Source of the DNA: Antricoccus suffuscus
GTDB lineage: Bacteria > Actinomycetota > Actinomycetes > Mycobacteriales > Antricoccaceae
DNA: 64,000 bases
Direction: 5' to 3'
Assembly (NCBI RefSeq): GCF_003003235.1
Contig: NZ_PVUE01000013.1
Coordinates: 1-64,000 of the forward strand
Both the position numbers and the translations under genes were made by a program. Under the pieces are notes generated by a model, which was not told where the DNA came from, made no database searches, and saw only the letters and a program-made list of their open reading frames with translations. Numbering within the stretch: the stretch's first letter is position 1; every line of letters begins with the position of its first letter. Positions 1-8,082 of the stretch are shown here, piece by piece.

Positions 1-371
1 GGCGCCGAGCAGTTCATCGCCTCCGACGCGAGCGGGTTCTTGCCCAACTCGACGGCGATATATGCATAATCGAGGTTGGACAGACCCTCACCGGTATCTG
101 CATCAGGCAGGAAGAAGTTCCACAGCCCTTCCTCCTTAGCCTTATCCTTTGCCGTCTGCAGCACTTCGAGCTGTCCCGGCGCATACGTCCAGCGGTCGGC
201 GTGTCCCTCGCCTAGACGCACGAACTCCTCATACATCGGCTCCACGGTCTCGGCGATGAATTTCTTGACGTGCTCGAGCAGCGGTTGCGCCTTCTCGGAC
301 ATCCGCAGGTCGTTCATCGCATCAAATGGATCCATCGTGCCGATCGACGCGGACGTCGTAGTTTCGGTCAT
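1..371 (-). CDS. acyl-CoA dehydrogenase, N-terminal part (runs off the window)
   Basis: About 123 N-terminal codons of an acyl-CoA dehydrogenase are visible; the C-terminus lies beyond position 1. The start at 371 opens with a Thr/Ser-rich leader and then the helical N-terminal domain of the family (MSEKAQPLLEHVKKFI, then VEPMYEEF). Family members oxidise acyl-CoA at C2-C3 with FAD in the cytoplasm. It is the last visible gene of a minus-strand run that begins with the kinase at 4651, and a gap of 284 bases separates it from the next dehydrogenase, so it may have its own promoter. In Lva-type gene sets two such proteins are used, one as a dehydratase-like enzyme. Substrate cannot be told from this fragment. 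Confidence 0.85.
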   Translation of the reverse strand, partial: MTETTTSASIGTMDPFDAMNDLRMSEKAQPLLEHVKKFIAETVEPMYEEFVRLGEGHADRWTYAPGQLEVLQTAKDKAKEEGLWNFFLPDADTGEGLSNLDYAYIAVELGKNPLASEAMNCSA

Positions 372-655
372 CTTGTGCTCCGCTCTATCGTGCGTTGGGG
401 TCTGTTACTCGCCAAACTACATCCATAGCTCCATGAGCAGCCCAGTCAGGTGGAACGGTAATTTTGCCCAGATCGTAGCGCTACAAACATCGAACTCTCT
501 CTGGCACTGCAATTCCAGCGGCGTCCAGGAGCTACCCGAACTCCGGGCCGTGGATGTTGTGCTGAGGAGGTCGCTCAGGTGACCCTGAAATTTCTGCCCG
601 TCATCGCCACACTTGAGCGCCCGATCTCTTTAACGCAAAGTATCCGGACGTTCTG
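372..655. other. intergenic region between two acyl-CoA dehydrogenase genes
   Basis: No convincing coding sequence is present on either strand; open frames here lack family resemblance. A promoter for the gene starting at 371 is expected here but I see no clear -35/-10 pair. Confidence 0.4.
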
Positions 656-1927
656 TTAGCCGCTGATGCCGAACTTCTCACGCGCCGCCGCCGCAAGGTC
701 GTCGCGCATGTACGACGGGAACTTCGCGTCTGTCGCGGCGTACTCGCCGAGCACCTCGCGCGCGACGACGCCTTTGTGTACCTCGGTCGGCCCGTCCGCC
801 AGCCCGACGTGGAAAGAGTTGATCACCCACTCCGCGAACGGCATGTCATGGGTGATGCCGAGGGAACCGTGCAGGTGCAGCGCGCGAGAAGCGATACTCT
901 GCAGCAATCCCGGCATGATCGCCTTGACGGCGGACACGTTCTTGCGGATCGCCTTCCAGTCCTTGTTCTCATCGGCGAGCCACGCCGTCTCGAGGACCAG
1001 CAGCCGGAATTGCCGCAACTCAATCCAGCTGTCCGCGATCTGCTCCTGCACCATCTGCTTGCGGCCGAGGACCTCGCCCTTGGTGGTGCGCGAGTTGACT
1101 CGCTCGCACATCAGCTCAAACGCTCGAGTGGCTTGCGCGATGGTGCGCATCGCGTGATGCATCCGCCCGCCACTGAGGCGCGTCTGTGCGACGACGAACG
1201 CGTCGCCACGGCCGCCCAGCATGTTTTCCTCGGGCACCCGGACATCATTGAGCTTTAGGTGGGCATGCGTGTCATCGGGTTCGCCGTAGAACCCGTAGTT
1301 CTTGACGATCTCGATCCCCGGGGTCTCCGCCGGCAGGATGAACATCGACATCCGGCGATGCGGGTTAGGTTCGTCCGGTTCGGTCACGACCATCATGATG
1401 TAGAACGCCGCATAGCGCGCCTCCGAGGCAAACCACTTCTCGCCGTTGATGACCCACTCGTCGCCATCCTGAACAGCGGAGGTCGTAAACACGGTCGGAT
1501 CCGCGCCGCCCTGCGGCTCGGTCATCGAGAAGCAGGACACGATCTCGTTATCCAACAGCGGACGAAGGTAGCGCTCCTTCTGCTCCGCGGTCCCGTAATG
1601 CGCCAGGATCTCGGAGTTGCCGGTGTCCGGTGCCTGCGCACCAAACACAATCGGCCCGAAACGCGACATGCCGAACTTCTCGTTCATCAGTGCCAGCTTG
1701 ACCTGCCCGTAGCCCTGCCCACCTAACTCCGGCCCGAGATGGCACGCCCACAGCCCCCGTTCCTTCACCTGCTTTTGCAACGGGCGAACGAGACGCTCGA
1801 ATTCCGGATCGTGGATGTTGTGCTGGCTGCCCAGCACGTAGTCCAGTGGCTGCACCTCCTCCCGGACGAACGTGTCGATCCATTCGAGCTCTTTCTGAAA
1901 CTCCGGTTCAGTACCAAAACTCCACAT
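656..1927 (-). CDS. acyl-CoA dehydrogenase family protein
   Basis: A 423-residue FAD-dependent acyl-CoA dehydrogenase of normal length. The N-terminal helical domain comes first, then the flavin-contacting strand CFSMTEPQGGADPT, the middle beta domain with DEWVINGEKWFAS, and the C-terminal helical bundle ending near ADGPTEVHKGVVAREVL. That ending is the variant found in ACAD10/ACAD11-like and several mycobacterial FadE proteins, where it corresponds to the substrate/FAD-proximal loop. The gene starts 20 bases after the ligase gene stops (both read on the minus strand), so the two are likely co-transcribed. The neighbouring APH-like kinase fits the ACAD10/11 and LvaC setting, where a dehydrogenase-fold protein acts on a 4-phospho-acyl-CoA. 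Family certain, reaction inferred. Confidence 0.92.
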   Translation of the reverse strand: MWSFGTEPEFQKELEWIDTFVREEVQPLDYVLGSQHNIHDPEFERLVRPLQKQVKERGLWACHLGPELGGQGYGQVKLALMNEKFGMSRFGPIVFGAQAPDTGNSEILAHYGTAEQKERYLRPLLDNEIVSCFSMTEPQGGADPTVFTTSAVQDGDEWVINGEKWFASEARYAAFYIMMVVTEPDEPNPHRRMSMFILPAETPGIEIVKNYGFYGEPDDTHAHLKLNDVRVPEENMLGGRGDAFVVAQTRLSGGRMHHAMRTIAQATRAFELMCERVNSRTTKGEVLGRKQMVQEQIADSWIELRQFRLLVLETAWLADENKDWKAIRKNVSAVKAIMPGLLQSIASRALHLHGSLGITHDMPFAEWVINSFHVGLADGPTEVHKGVVAREVLGEYAATDAKFPSYMRDDLAAAAREKFGISG

Positions 1928-1946
1928 ATTGCTGCCCTTCGTACGG

Positions 1947-3530
1947 TTATTGATGGTCGTTGTCAGACTGCGTAAGAGCCGCGCGGAGGTCGAGGCGCCG
2001 CAGTTTGCCGCTCGCCGTACGCGGCAACTCGTCCCACACTTGGATCCGTCGGGGCGCTGCGTGGCGGCCTACCCGTTCGCTCACCCAGGCACGTAGTTCG
2101 TCGGCGAGGCCTTCTGGTTCGGGACCGTTGAGTACGACGTGCGCCGTGACGATCGAGCCCTTTACCGGATCGGGAAGGCCCGCACAGCCGGCATCATCGA
2201 TCAACGGATGCTCGAGGAGTGCGCTTTCGACCTCGGACGGGCCGACGTTCATGCCGGAGGCAACGATGACGTCGTCACTGCGCGACTCGAACCAGTACCG
2301 GCCGTCAGCATCACGTCGTACGACGTCCTCGGTGATGAACCAGTCACCATCGAAACGTGCCTTCCAGTCCGCTTCCCGGTTCCAGTAGCCGGCCGTCGCG
2401 AAGTATCCGTTCTGCCTAATCGCGAGCCTGCCGGATCCTTCGCCGTCGACGGTGGTGCCGTCCTCGGCGCGCAGCGCGACCTCCCAGCCCGGTACCGGCG
2501 TACCCATCGATCCGGGAATCGGCGGCTCTGCTGAGGTACGCAAATTGCCCACGACCATCGCGACTTCGGACAGCCCGTAACAGTCGTAGATCGTCACGCC
2601 TGCGTGTTGCTCGAACCAGCGCGCGATCGTGGCGTCGAGGGGTTCGCCGGCGCTGGACGCTCCCGTGAACACCGCGGGGATCTTGTCCGCCCCGGCAGCC
2701 GCCAATTGGCGAAATGCCGTGGGCGCGACGGCCATAACGCTCGCGCCGCTTTGCTCCATCGCGCGCCACCAGCCTTCTGGGCTGAACCGGCCCTCGAAGA
2801 TCACTCGCGGGTTCTTGCGCGAGAGCGGACCGACACCCGTTGTGAAAAGGCCGAATGACCAGCCGGCGTCGGATCCGGCGAACAGCACCTCGCCCTCGCC
2901 CAGCCCGAGACAATTATCCATATATGGCCGCAAGTTGGCGATGATCCGATGACTCATCATGCAGCCCTTCGGCTTCCCCGTCGTACCCGAGGTGTACATG
3001 ATCGTGGCGAGATCATCGACGTGTGAGTCGAAGGGCTGATAGCCCGCCGGGTCCTTCGTGAGATCGCCGAAAAGCTGTCCGCTTGGATCGACGACCACCA
3101 TCTTCAGGCCCGGAAACTCGTCCTTGACGGTGTCGAGACCAGACAGGTTCGCCCCATCGGTGACGACCGCGCTCGCGCCACTGTCCTGCATCCGGACCCG
3201 AATGCCGTCCCCGCTGAACCCAGAGAACAGCGGCACGTAGACGCCGCCGATGTACCACGTCGCGAGAGCCGCGGTGAACGACTCCGGGCGCTTGCTTAGC
3301 AGACCGGCCACACGATCCCCCGGCCGTACGCCGAGCCGCTCAAGCTCGGCGGCAAGCTGCATCACCTGCGCACGGACCTCCTTCTTGCTCAGCTCGATCA
3401 TCGAGCCGTCGTCCCGGCACCAGATCAGCGCGCGTTCTTCGGGCAGGTCGATCCCGGCAATATTAAACCGGCCGTTGGCGTCCACCCCGGCCTCGCGCGC
3501 GGCTTGGTCCCATGAAAACTGTTCAGGCAC
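1947..3530 (-). CDS. acyl-CoA synthetase (AMP-forming ligase)
   Basis: A 527-residue member of the ANL superfamily that activates a carboxylic acid with ATP to acyl-AMP and then acyl-CoA. The phosphate loop IMYTSGTTGKPKGCMMSH lies near residue 175, the adenine-binding YDCYGLSE near 320, the hinge region RYWFESRSDDVI near 410, and the catalytic lysine motif PRTASGKLRRLDL at the C-terminus. Sequence style is that of acetate/medium-chain/benzoate-type ligases rather than long-chain FadD. It sits between the APH-like kinase (111 bases upstream) and an acyl-CoA dehydrogenase (20 bases downstream), the place LvaE occupies in levulinate clusters. Substrate not determinable by reading. Confidence 0.92.
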   Translation of the reverse strand: MPEQFSWDQAAREAGVDANGRFNIAGIDLPEERALIWCRDDGSMIELSKKEVRAQVMQLAAELERLGVRPGDRVAGLLSKRPESFTAALATWYIGGVYVPLFSGFSGDGIRVRMQDSGASAVVTDGANLSGLDTVKDEFPGLKMVVVDPSGQLFGDLTKDPAGYQPFDSHVDDLATIMYTSGTTGKPKGCMMSHRIIANLRPYMDNCLGLGEGEVLFAGSDAGWSFGLFTTGVGPLSRKNPRVIFEGRFSPEGWWRAMEQSGASVMAVAPTAFRQLAAAGADKIPAVFTGASSAGEPLDATIARWFEQHAGVTIYDCYGLSEVAMVVGNLRTSAEPPIPGSMGTPVPGWEVALRAEDGTTVDGEGSGRLAIRQNGYFATAGYWNREADWKARFDGDWFITEDVVRRDADGRYWFESRSDDVIVASGMNVGPSEVESALLEHPLIDDAGCAGLPDPVKGSIVTAHVVLNGPEPEGLADELRAWVSERVGRHAAPRRIQVWDELPRTASGKLRRLDLRAALTQSDNDHQ

Positions 3531-3640
3531 TAACTCTCCTTCGTTCGGCGTAAGTGACGGACGCTCCGGGCGTCGTACTCAAGTAGACAAATCGCGTCTG
3601 CACGGCGGTCATCTCACCGCCGGTTGTCGGCTGTGAGCGT

Positions 3641-4651
3641 TCAGGAATCGACGACCTCGAGGCCGCGCTGGAACAACACCGGGACCGAACTGGCCATCGT
3701 CTCGTAGACCGGATCGGGTCGCCGCCCGGTGCGGTGCAGCCGCACGTTGTACGCCGCGATCGTGCCGAACCGGTACGCCGCATAGGCGCGGTACCAGCCA
3801 AAGTGCGGCAATTCGACCCCGGCGTACTGCTCGTACCAGCCGTGGATCAACGCCGGGTCAACATCGATCTGCACGACCTCCCGGTACTCCGGTCCCCAGA
3901 AGCTCTTGTCCAGCATGAACGACAGCCAGCCCACGTCCATCCCAGTGCGGCCGACGCCCGCGATCTCCCAGTCCACGATCGCCAGCACATCGCCGCTCGC
4001 GTCGTACAGCACGTTGTTGGGTTGGAAGTCGCCGTGGAACAGTCCCCGCCGATCGCCGGTTGGCTGCGACTCGATCAACTTCGCGCGCACCCGGCCGGCA
4101 AGCTCCAACACCTGCGGATCAGCGGCCTTGTCCAACAGCCGCTGCCAATAGGCCAGATCGTCCTCCACTGAAACCGGCGTACCCCAGCCCGGAAGCAACG
4201 CCTCCCAGTCCACCGCGTGCACGCGAGTCAACGCCTCGACCGCGCGTTCCACATAGTCGTCCGCGGTGCGACCGGGCGCCAGCGTCCCCACCGCATTCCG
4301 GCTCAGCGACCGGCCTTCAAGCCGCCGTTGGGCGATCGCATCCGTGCCGAACGGGCTGGACTCATCGCCATGCCACAGCAGCGGCGCGACCGGCACGTCG
4401 GTCTGGCCCAGCGCCTGCAACAGCGGCACCTGACGCAGTACGTCGGTATTGCCGCTGCGTCGTACCCCAGGCGGCGCCAACCGCACCACCACCGACTCGA
4501 GCACCGACTCGCCGGACGAGTAAATGTCGAATCCGAAGCTCAGCCCGGAGTTCCCAGGCATAGGTCCAAAGTTGCGTACGCCGGCGCCCTCGCCGTACCG
4601 CTGCGTGACCCACTGCTTGGCCCGGGCCTCGAAGTCAATCGGTTCATCCAT
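3641..4651 (-). CDS. APH-family phosphotransferase (ACAD10/LvaA-like kinase)
   Basis: The protein start is placed at 4651 (MDEPIDFEARAKQW), 336 residues, because an AGAGGA ribosome-binding site lies about 10 bases upstream; the open frame continues to 4777 but that extension looks non-coding. It shows the aminoglycoside-phosphotransferase kinase fold: an N-lobe glycine-rich stretch (GNSGLSFGFDIYS), the catalytic loop LFHGDFQPNNVLYD and the metal-binding IVDWEIAGVGRTGMDVGWL. Members beside acyl-CoA dehydrogenases are not antibiotic-resistance enzymes. LvaA of Pseudomonas putida and ACAD10/11 of animals phosphorylate the 4-hydroxyl of 4-hydroxyacyl-CoAs so that the phosphate can be eliminated. 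It is the first gene of the minus-strand operon running to position 1. Family sure, role inferred from context. Confidence 0.9.
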   Translation of the reverse strand: MDEPIDFEARAKQWVTQRYGEGAGVRNFGPMPGNSGLSFGFDIYSSGESVLESVVVRLAPPGVRRSGNTDVLRQVPLLQALGQTDVPVAPLLWHGDESSPFGTDAIAQRRLEGRSLSRNAVGTLAPGRTADDYVERAVEALTRVHAVDWEALLPGWGTPVSVEDDLAYWQRLLDKAADPQVLELAGRVRAKLIESQPTGDRRGLFHGDFQPNNVLYDASGDVLAIVDWEIAGVGRTGMDVGWLSFMLDKSFWGPEYREVVQIDVDPALIHGWYEQYAGVELPHFGWYRAYAAYRFGTIAAYNVRLHRTGRRPDPVYETMASSVPVLFQRGLEVVDS

Positions 4652-4866
4652 CGGTGGCGCGTTCCTCTCAGAGTGCTGCTCGTTATTGCTCAGTGGACTG
4701 CATGGGACCTGGGTCATTCCTGGGTCGCGTCCTCGATGCGGTCTCGAAGAATCAATGCACCTTCGATCCTCGGTCACATAGACGATCCCATTTTCTGCGG
4801 CACTCGGTATCGCCCGACGCGCGCTAAGAACGACAAGTTCTTCACAATCCTGCCCTTTTGCAGACA

Positions 4867-4882
4867 GTATCTGATCGGATAC
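4867..4882. promoter_or_regulatory. small inverted repeat, candidate operator of the antitoxin gene
   Basis: Perfect 5-base arms GTATC and GATAC separated by six bases, ending 9 bases before the ATG at 4892. XRE-type antitoxins usually bind a palindrome over their own promoter. No experimental support; the arms are short. Confidence 0.35.
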
Positions 4883-4891
4883 GATGGGGCG

Positions 4892-5413
4892 ATGGGTGCC
4901 AGACGTCTACTTGTGCAGGCCCGCGAGGCGGCGGGGCTGTCTCGGGCTGCCCTGGCTGTTGCTGCGGCGACGTCGCGGCCCACCTTGTCGGCCTACGAGC
5001 ACGGTCGTAAGTCGCCGACTCTGGATACCGCATCGCGGATCTTGCGGGCGGCGGGATACGAGCTGGCGTTGGCTCCGGCTGTGGAATTCGTCGAGATCGC
5101 GGCGGATCGGGGGAGGCGGATCGTGGTGCCTAAGGTGCTGCCACGGCTCCCGGTTGAGGATGCTTTGGCGACCGTGAAGTTGCCGGTGCATTTGAACTGG
5201 TCCGACCGTGGTCGACAGTTCGACATGCGTGACCGGCGCCAGCGTGCCCGGGTCTACGAGATCGTGCTCAGAGAGGGCGGACCTGAGGATGTGCTGCGGT
5301 ACGTCGACGGCGCGCTGTTGGTCGACCTGTGGGATGAATTGGTGCTTCCGGCGGCTGTCCGTAGCTCGTGGAACGCCGTGGTAAGCGGCGGAGCCGATAA
5401 GGTTGTGGCGTAG
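4892..5413 (+). CDS. XRE-family antitoxin of an AbiE-like module
   Basis: A 173-residue DNA-binding protein starting at the ATG at 4892. Residues 4-60 form a helix-turn-helix of the Cro/CI type (LLVQAREAAGLSRAALAVAA, then TSRPTLSAYEHGRKSPTL). The remaining part contains the segment DRRQRARVYEIVLREGGPED that is usual in antitoxins paired with nucleotidyl-transferase (AbiEii/AbiGii) toxins. Its TAG stop overlaps the GTG start of the next gene by one base, so the two are translationally coupled. It reads away from the kinase gene at 4651. It probably represses its own promoter. It looks intact although its partner is broken. Confidence 0.8.
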   Translation: MGARRLLVQAREAAGLSRAALAVAAATSRPTLSAYEHGRKSPTLDTASRILRAAGYELALAPAVEFVEIAADRGRRIVVPKVLPRLPVEDALATVKLPVHLNWSDRGRQFDMRDRRQRARVYEIVLREGGPEDVLRYVDGALLVDLWDELVLPAAVRSSWNAVVSGGADKVVA

Positions 5414-6059
5414 TGGAGGGCGAGAACCGTCCCACGACCTTCCAGGTCCACATCGGACGCATCTTCTTCGGCCTCAAAGACTCGCACGGGTTCCTTGTGG
5501 CTGGCGGTGCCGGACTCCTGGCATCGGCGCTGATCAGCCGCTCGACGCAAGACATCGACCTGTTCGCTTCGACTCCGGTGACGTCTGTGCTGAGGCGAAG
5601 ACGTCCTTCCTTCGCGCTTTGAAACGACGTGGCTATGACGTCGAGTTAATTCACGACAGCCCGACGTTCTGCCGCCTCCTCATCACCAATCGGGATGACC
5701 AACTCCTGATCGATCTGGAAATCGACTCGCCACCACACGATCTGCCGACTGTCACAGTGCTCGGGCCGACCATGGGACCGCGAGAACTTGCGGGGCGCAA
5801 ACTGCTGGCTTTGTTCGGCCGGGCAGAGGCGCGTGATTTCGCTGATGCGTATGTCCTGGCGCAAAGGTTCGGCAAAGACCTCCTGCTCGGTCAAGCGGCT
5901 GAGTTGGACGCGGGTTTTGACCGCGGTGTACTAGGACAGATGCTGGGAACTATCGGACGCTTCACCGACGACGAAATCCCACTCCCGGGTGCAGATGTGT
6001 CGGCGGCTCGCGCGTATTTCGCCGCCTGGGCAAGCGAGCTCCAAGAGTACGACGGATGA
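5413..6059 (+). pseudogene. AbiEii/AbiGii-type nucleotidyltransferase toxin, frameshifted
   Basis: Two overlapping frames together make one toxin. The first, from GTG 5413 to a stop near 5622, carries the nucleotidyltransferase signature VAGGAGLLASALISRSTQDIDLF (a GG..x9-13..DxD pattern). The second frame continues with AEAKTSFLRALKRRGYDVEL, the LIDLEIDSPP strand that supplies the third acidic residue, and KLLALFGRAEARDFADAYVL, the lysine/aspartate helix of the family. The switch must occur close to 5563-5580; one missing base there would restore a single frame of about 215 codons. No slippery heptamer is evident, so inactivation or a sequencing error is more likely than programmed frameshifting. 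In the AbiE family the toxin transfers nucleotides to RNA and aborts phage infection. Confidence 0.75.
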
Positions 6060-6152
6060 CCGCTTTCCCAACCATGCCTGAACTTTCGGGCATTTGAGGG
6101 CGACGTAGTTATCCAGGATCAGGTACATATCCAAGCCGTCGGGACGTGCGTG
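6060..6152 (-). pseudogene. remnant of an IS630-type transposase
   Basis: Thirty-one codons on the minus strand read HARPDGLDMYLILDNYVALK followed by CPKVQAWLGKR, matching the conserved IS630/Tc1-mariner transposase block in which LVLDNYxTHK...P.V..WL holds the second catalytic aspartate. Nothing recognisable continues on either side and no inverted repeats are seen. It starts directly after the toxin stop. A hairpin at 6074-6093 (8-base stem, 4-base loop) falls inside this remnant and may act as a terminator of the toxin gene. Confidence 0.6.
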
Positions 6153-6342
6153 GCACCTTTGTGCGGAGCTCGCAACAGCGATCGTGTGCTCACTGGGTTG
6201 CCGGATTGCCAACCGTCACAGTAGATTTCGCGGGGCAGGTCCGGACTCGAATGGTCCCACTGTCATTCGGAGCCGCGCACCAAGTCATCGTTGGCGTTTC
6301 ACCAGCCGCGACGTCAACGACCCACCTTGAAGGAGTACGACG

Positions 6343-7596
6343 ATGACGACCAGCACTCGAATCCCGATCGATCTGTGGCATTCCTCGTCGTACCGTCAGG
6401 GGCATCCCATCGACCAATATCATTGGCTTCTGGACAACGCGCCGGTCTACTGGCATGAGGCACCCGAGGAGATTGGCGGCGGCTTCTGGGCGGTCACCAG
6501 CCACAAGCTGGTCAAGGAGATCAGCCTGGACAACAAGCTGTTCTCCAGCTACGCCGCCGGCACCATGCTGTACGACATGCCTGAGGAGCACCTCGGCGCC
6601 GTACGGGCGATGATGCTCAACATGGATCCGCCGCAGCACAACCGCTATCGCAAGCTGGTCGGACCGCAGTTCCTGCCGAAACGGGCCGCCGAATGGCAGG
6701 CGGATATCGCACAGTTGGCGTCGCAAATTATCGACGAGGTGTCCGAGCGGGGCGAGTGCGATCTCGTGCGAGACATCGCCGGCAAGCTCCCGTCGTACGT
6801 CGTGGCGCAGCTGCTGGGCATACCGCTCGAGGTCGGCGTGCGCCTGTATGACCTGACCGAGGTCATGCACTCGGCGATGGACAGCGTCACCGACGAGCGG
6901 CGCGCCCAGGTCGCCAGCGACTATCAAGCATTCACCGCCGAGCTGCACGCCGAGAAAACCGCCAACCCCGGCAACGATCTGGCCTCCAGCCTCGCGCACG
7001 CCGAACTTGACGGACAGAAGCTGACCAGCCAGGAGTTCCAGGCCTTCATCACTCTGCTGGTCAATGCTGGCGGCGATACCACTCGGGGCTTGGTCGGGGG
7101 CGGCCTCGTTTCGCTCGTACAGCGCCCCGAGATCCTCGAACAGTTCAGGGCGAACGTCGATGAGCTCATGCCGACGGCTATCGACGAGTTGTTGCGGTTC
7201 CAAAGCCCCGTCGTACATATGCGCCGCACCGCGACCGAGGACACGACGATCGGCGATGTGAGCGTCCGCGCCGGAGACAAGGTGGGCATCTTTTATGCGG
7301 CCGCGAACCGGGACCCTGCGGTGTTTGACAACCCGGACGACATCATCCTCGACCGCAACCCCAACCCGCATGTCGCGTTCGGCGGCGGCGGTCCGCACTT
7401 CTGCCTCGGCTCGCACTTTGCCAGAATCGAGATCGACACGATATTCCGGCAAATCCTTACCCGCCTGCAAAACATTGAACTCACCGAAGAGCCGACCTGG
7501 GTCCCGTCCAACTTCACCTGCGGACCGCAACACGCTCCGATCCGGTTCACCCCATCACCCAAGGCCGCAGACCTGTCGCATGAGCCGTCACGCTGA
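6343..7596 (+). CDS. cytochrome P450
   Basis: A 417-residue soluble bacterial P450. The I-helix oxygen-activating motif is NAGGDTTRGL, the K-helix ExxR is in IDELLRF, and the haem loop is FGGGGPHFCLGSHFAR with the proximal cysteine at about residue 354. The start has a clear GGAG ribosome-binding site eight bases upstream. Such enzymes hydroxylate steroids, terpenes, fatty acids or aromatic compounds using electrons from a ferredoxin and reductase; neither partner gene lies nearby, so they must come from elsewhere. A VOC gene follows 41 bases later and may act on the product. The style (MLNMDPPQHNRYRKLV, HMRRTATEDTTIG) is that of actinobacterial CYP families near CYP125/CYP142/CYP124, but I cannot assign a subfamily. 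Confidence 0.95.
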   Translation: MTTSTRIPIDLWHSSSYRQGHPIDQYHWLLDNAPVYWHEAPEEIGGGFWAVTSHKLVKEISLDNKLFSSYAAGTMLYDMPEEHLGAVRAMMLNMDPPQHNRYRKLVGPQFLPKRAAEWQADIAQLASQIIDEVSERGECDLVRDIAGKLPSYVVAQLLGIPLEVGVRLYDLTEVMHSAMDSVTDERRAQVASDYQAFTAELHAEKTANPGNDLASSLAHAELDGQKLTSQEFQAFITLLVNAGGDTTRGLVGGGLVSLVQRPEILEQFRANVDELMPTAIDELLRFQSPVVHMRRTATEDTTIGDVSVRAGDKVGIFYAAANRDPAVFDNPDDIILDRNPNPHVAFGGGGPHFCLGSHFARIEIDTIFRQILTRLQNIELTEEPTWVPSNFTCGPQHAPIRFTPSPKAADLSHEPSR

Positions 7597-7637
7597 ATGC
7601 GGTAGTAAGTCTGAATTAACGAATGGAGCGCGATCGC

Positions 7638-8048
7638 ATGCCTGAATTCACTGGAGTTAGCCATCTCGAACTGTCGGTCACGAACGCCGAAAAGAGCGCG
7701 ACGTGGTACGCCGACGTACTTGGTCTCAAACGACTTCAACGTTCGGAATCAGAAAACTATGTCGTGGAGATGCTCTTTCACCCACCCACCAAAATGGTGA
7801 TCGGGCTACTTCAGCACAATAAACCAGCTTCCGACCGGTTCGATGAGAAGCAGCCCGGACTTGATCACGTCGGTTTCGCGGTCGCCGAGCGTGCGGAACT
7901 GGATGACTGGCAGCGGCGACTCGCCGAGCTCGGCGTGGAGCACTCGCCGGTGACCGATGCGCCGTCCGGATCCGGTACGGCGCTGGTCTTCCGGGACCCG
8001 GATAACATCCAGCTTGAGTTCTGGTGGACCGCCCCGCGGCAGAAGTAA
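7638..8048 (+). CDS. VOC-family (glyoxalase/dioxygenase fold) protein
   Basis: A 136-residue protein of the vicinal-oxygen-chelate superfamily. The start at 7638 (MPEFTGVSHLELSV) is chosen over the ATG at 7623 because a GGAG lies 9 bases before it. Two beta-alpha-beta-beta-beta units are visible: SHLELSVTNAEKSATWYADVLGL and LDHVGFAVAERAELDDWQRRL, ending with ALVFRDPDNIQLEFWW. The metal-ligand positions His (SHLEL), His (LDHVGF) and Glu (LEFWW) are present, so it can bind a divalent metal. It follows the P450 closely. Reaction unknown; candidates are a lyase, epimerase, dioxygenase or binding protein. Confidence 0.85.
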   Translation: MPEFTGVSHLELSVTNAEKSATWYADVLGLKRLQRSESENYVVEMLFHPPTKMVIGLLQHNKPASDRFDEKQPGLDHVGFAVAERAELDDWQRRLAELGVEHSPVTDAPSGSGTALVFRDPDNIQLEFWWTAPRQK

Positions 8049-8082
8049 CCCAGCCCGTAACTAGTCGCCTAGGCTGGACCGC

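Noticed and set aside
4217-4891. Long N-terminal extension of the antitoxin gene back to 4217
   Set aside because: It is antisense to the kinase gene and rich in Arg/His/Pro as shadow frames are; the ATG at 4892 begins a normal helix-turn-helix protein.
6074-6093. Eight-base hairpin after the toxin gene as a dedicated terminator
   Set aside because: It lies within the transposase remnant and its sequence is explained by those codons; only mentioned there.
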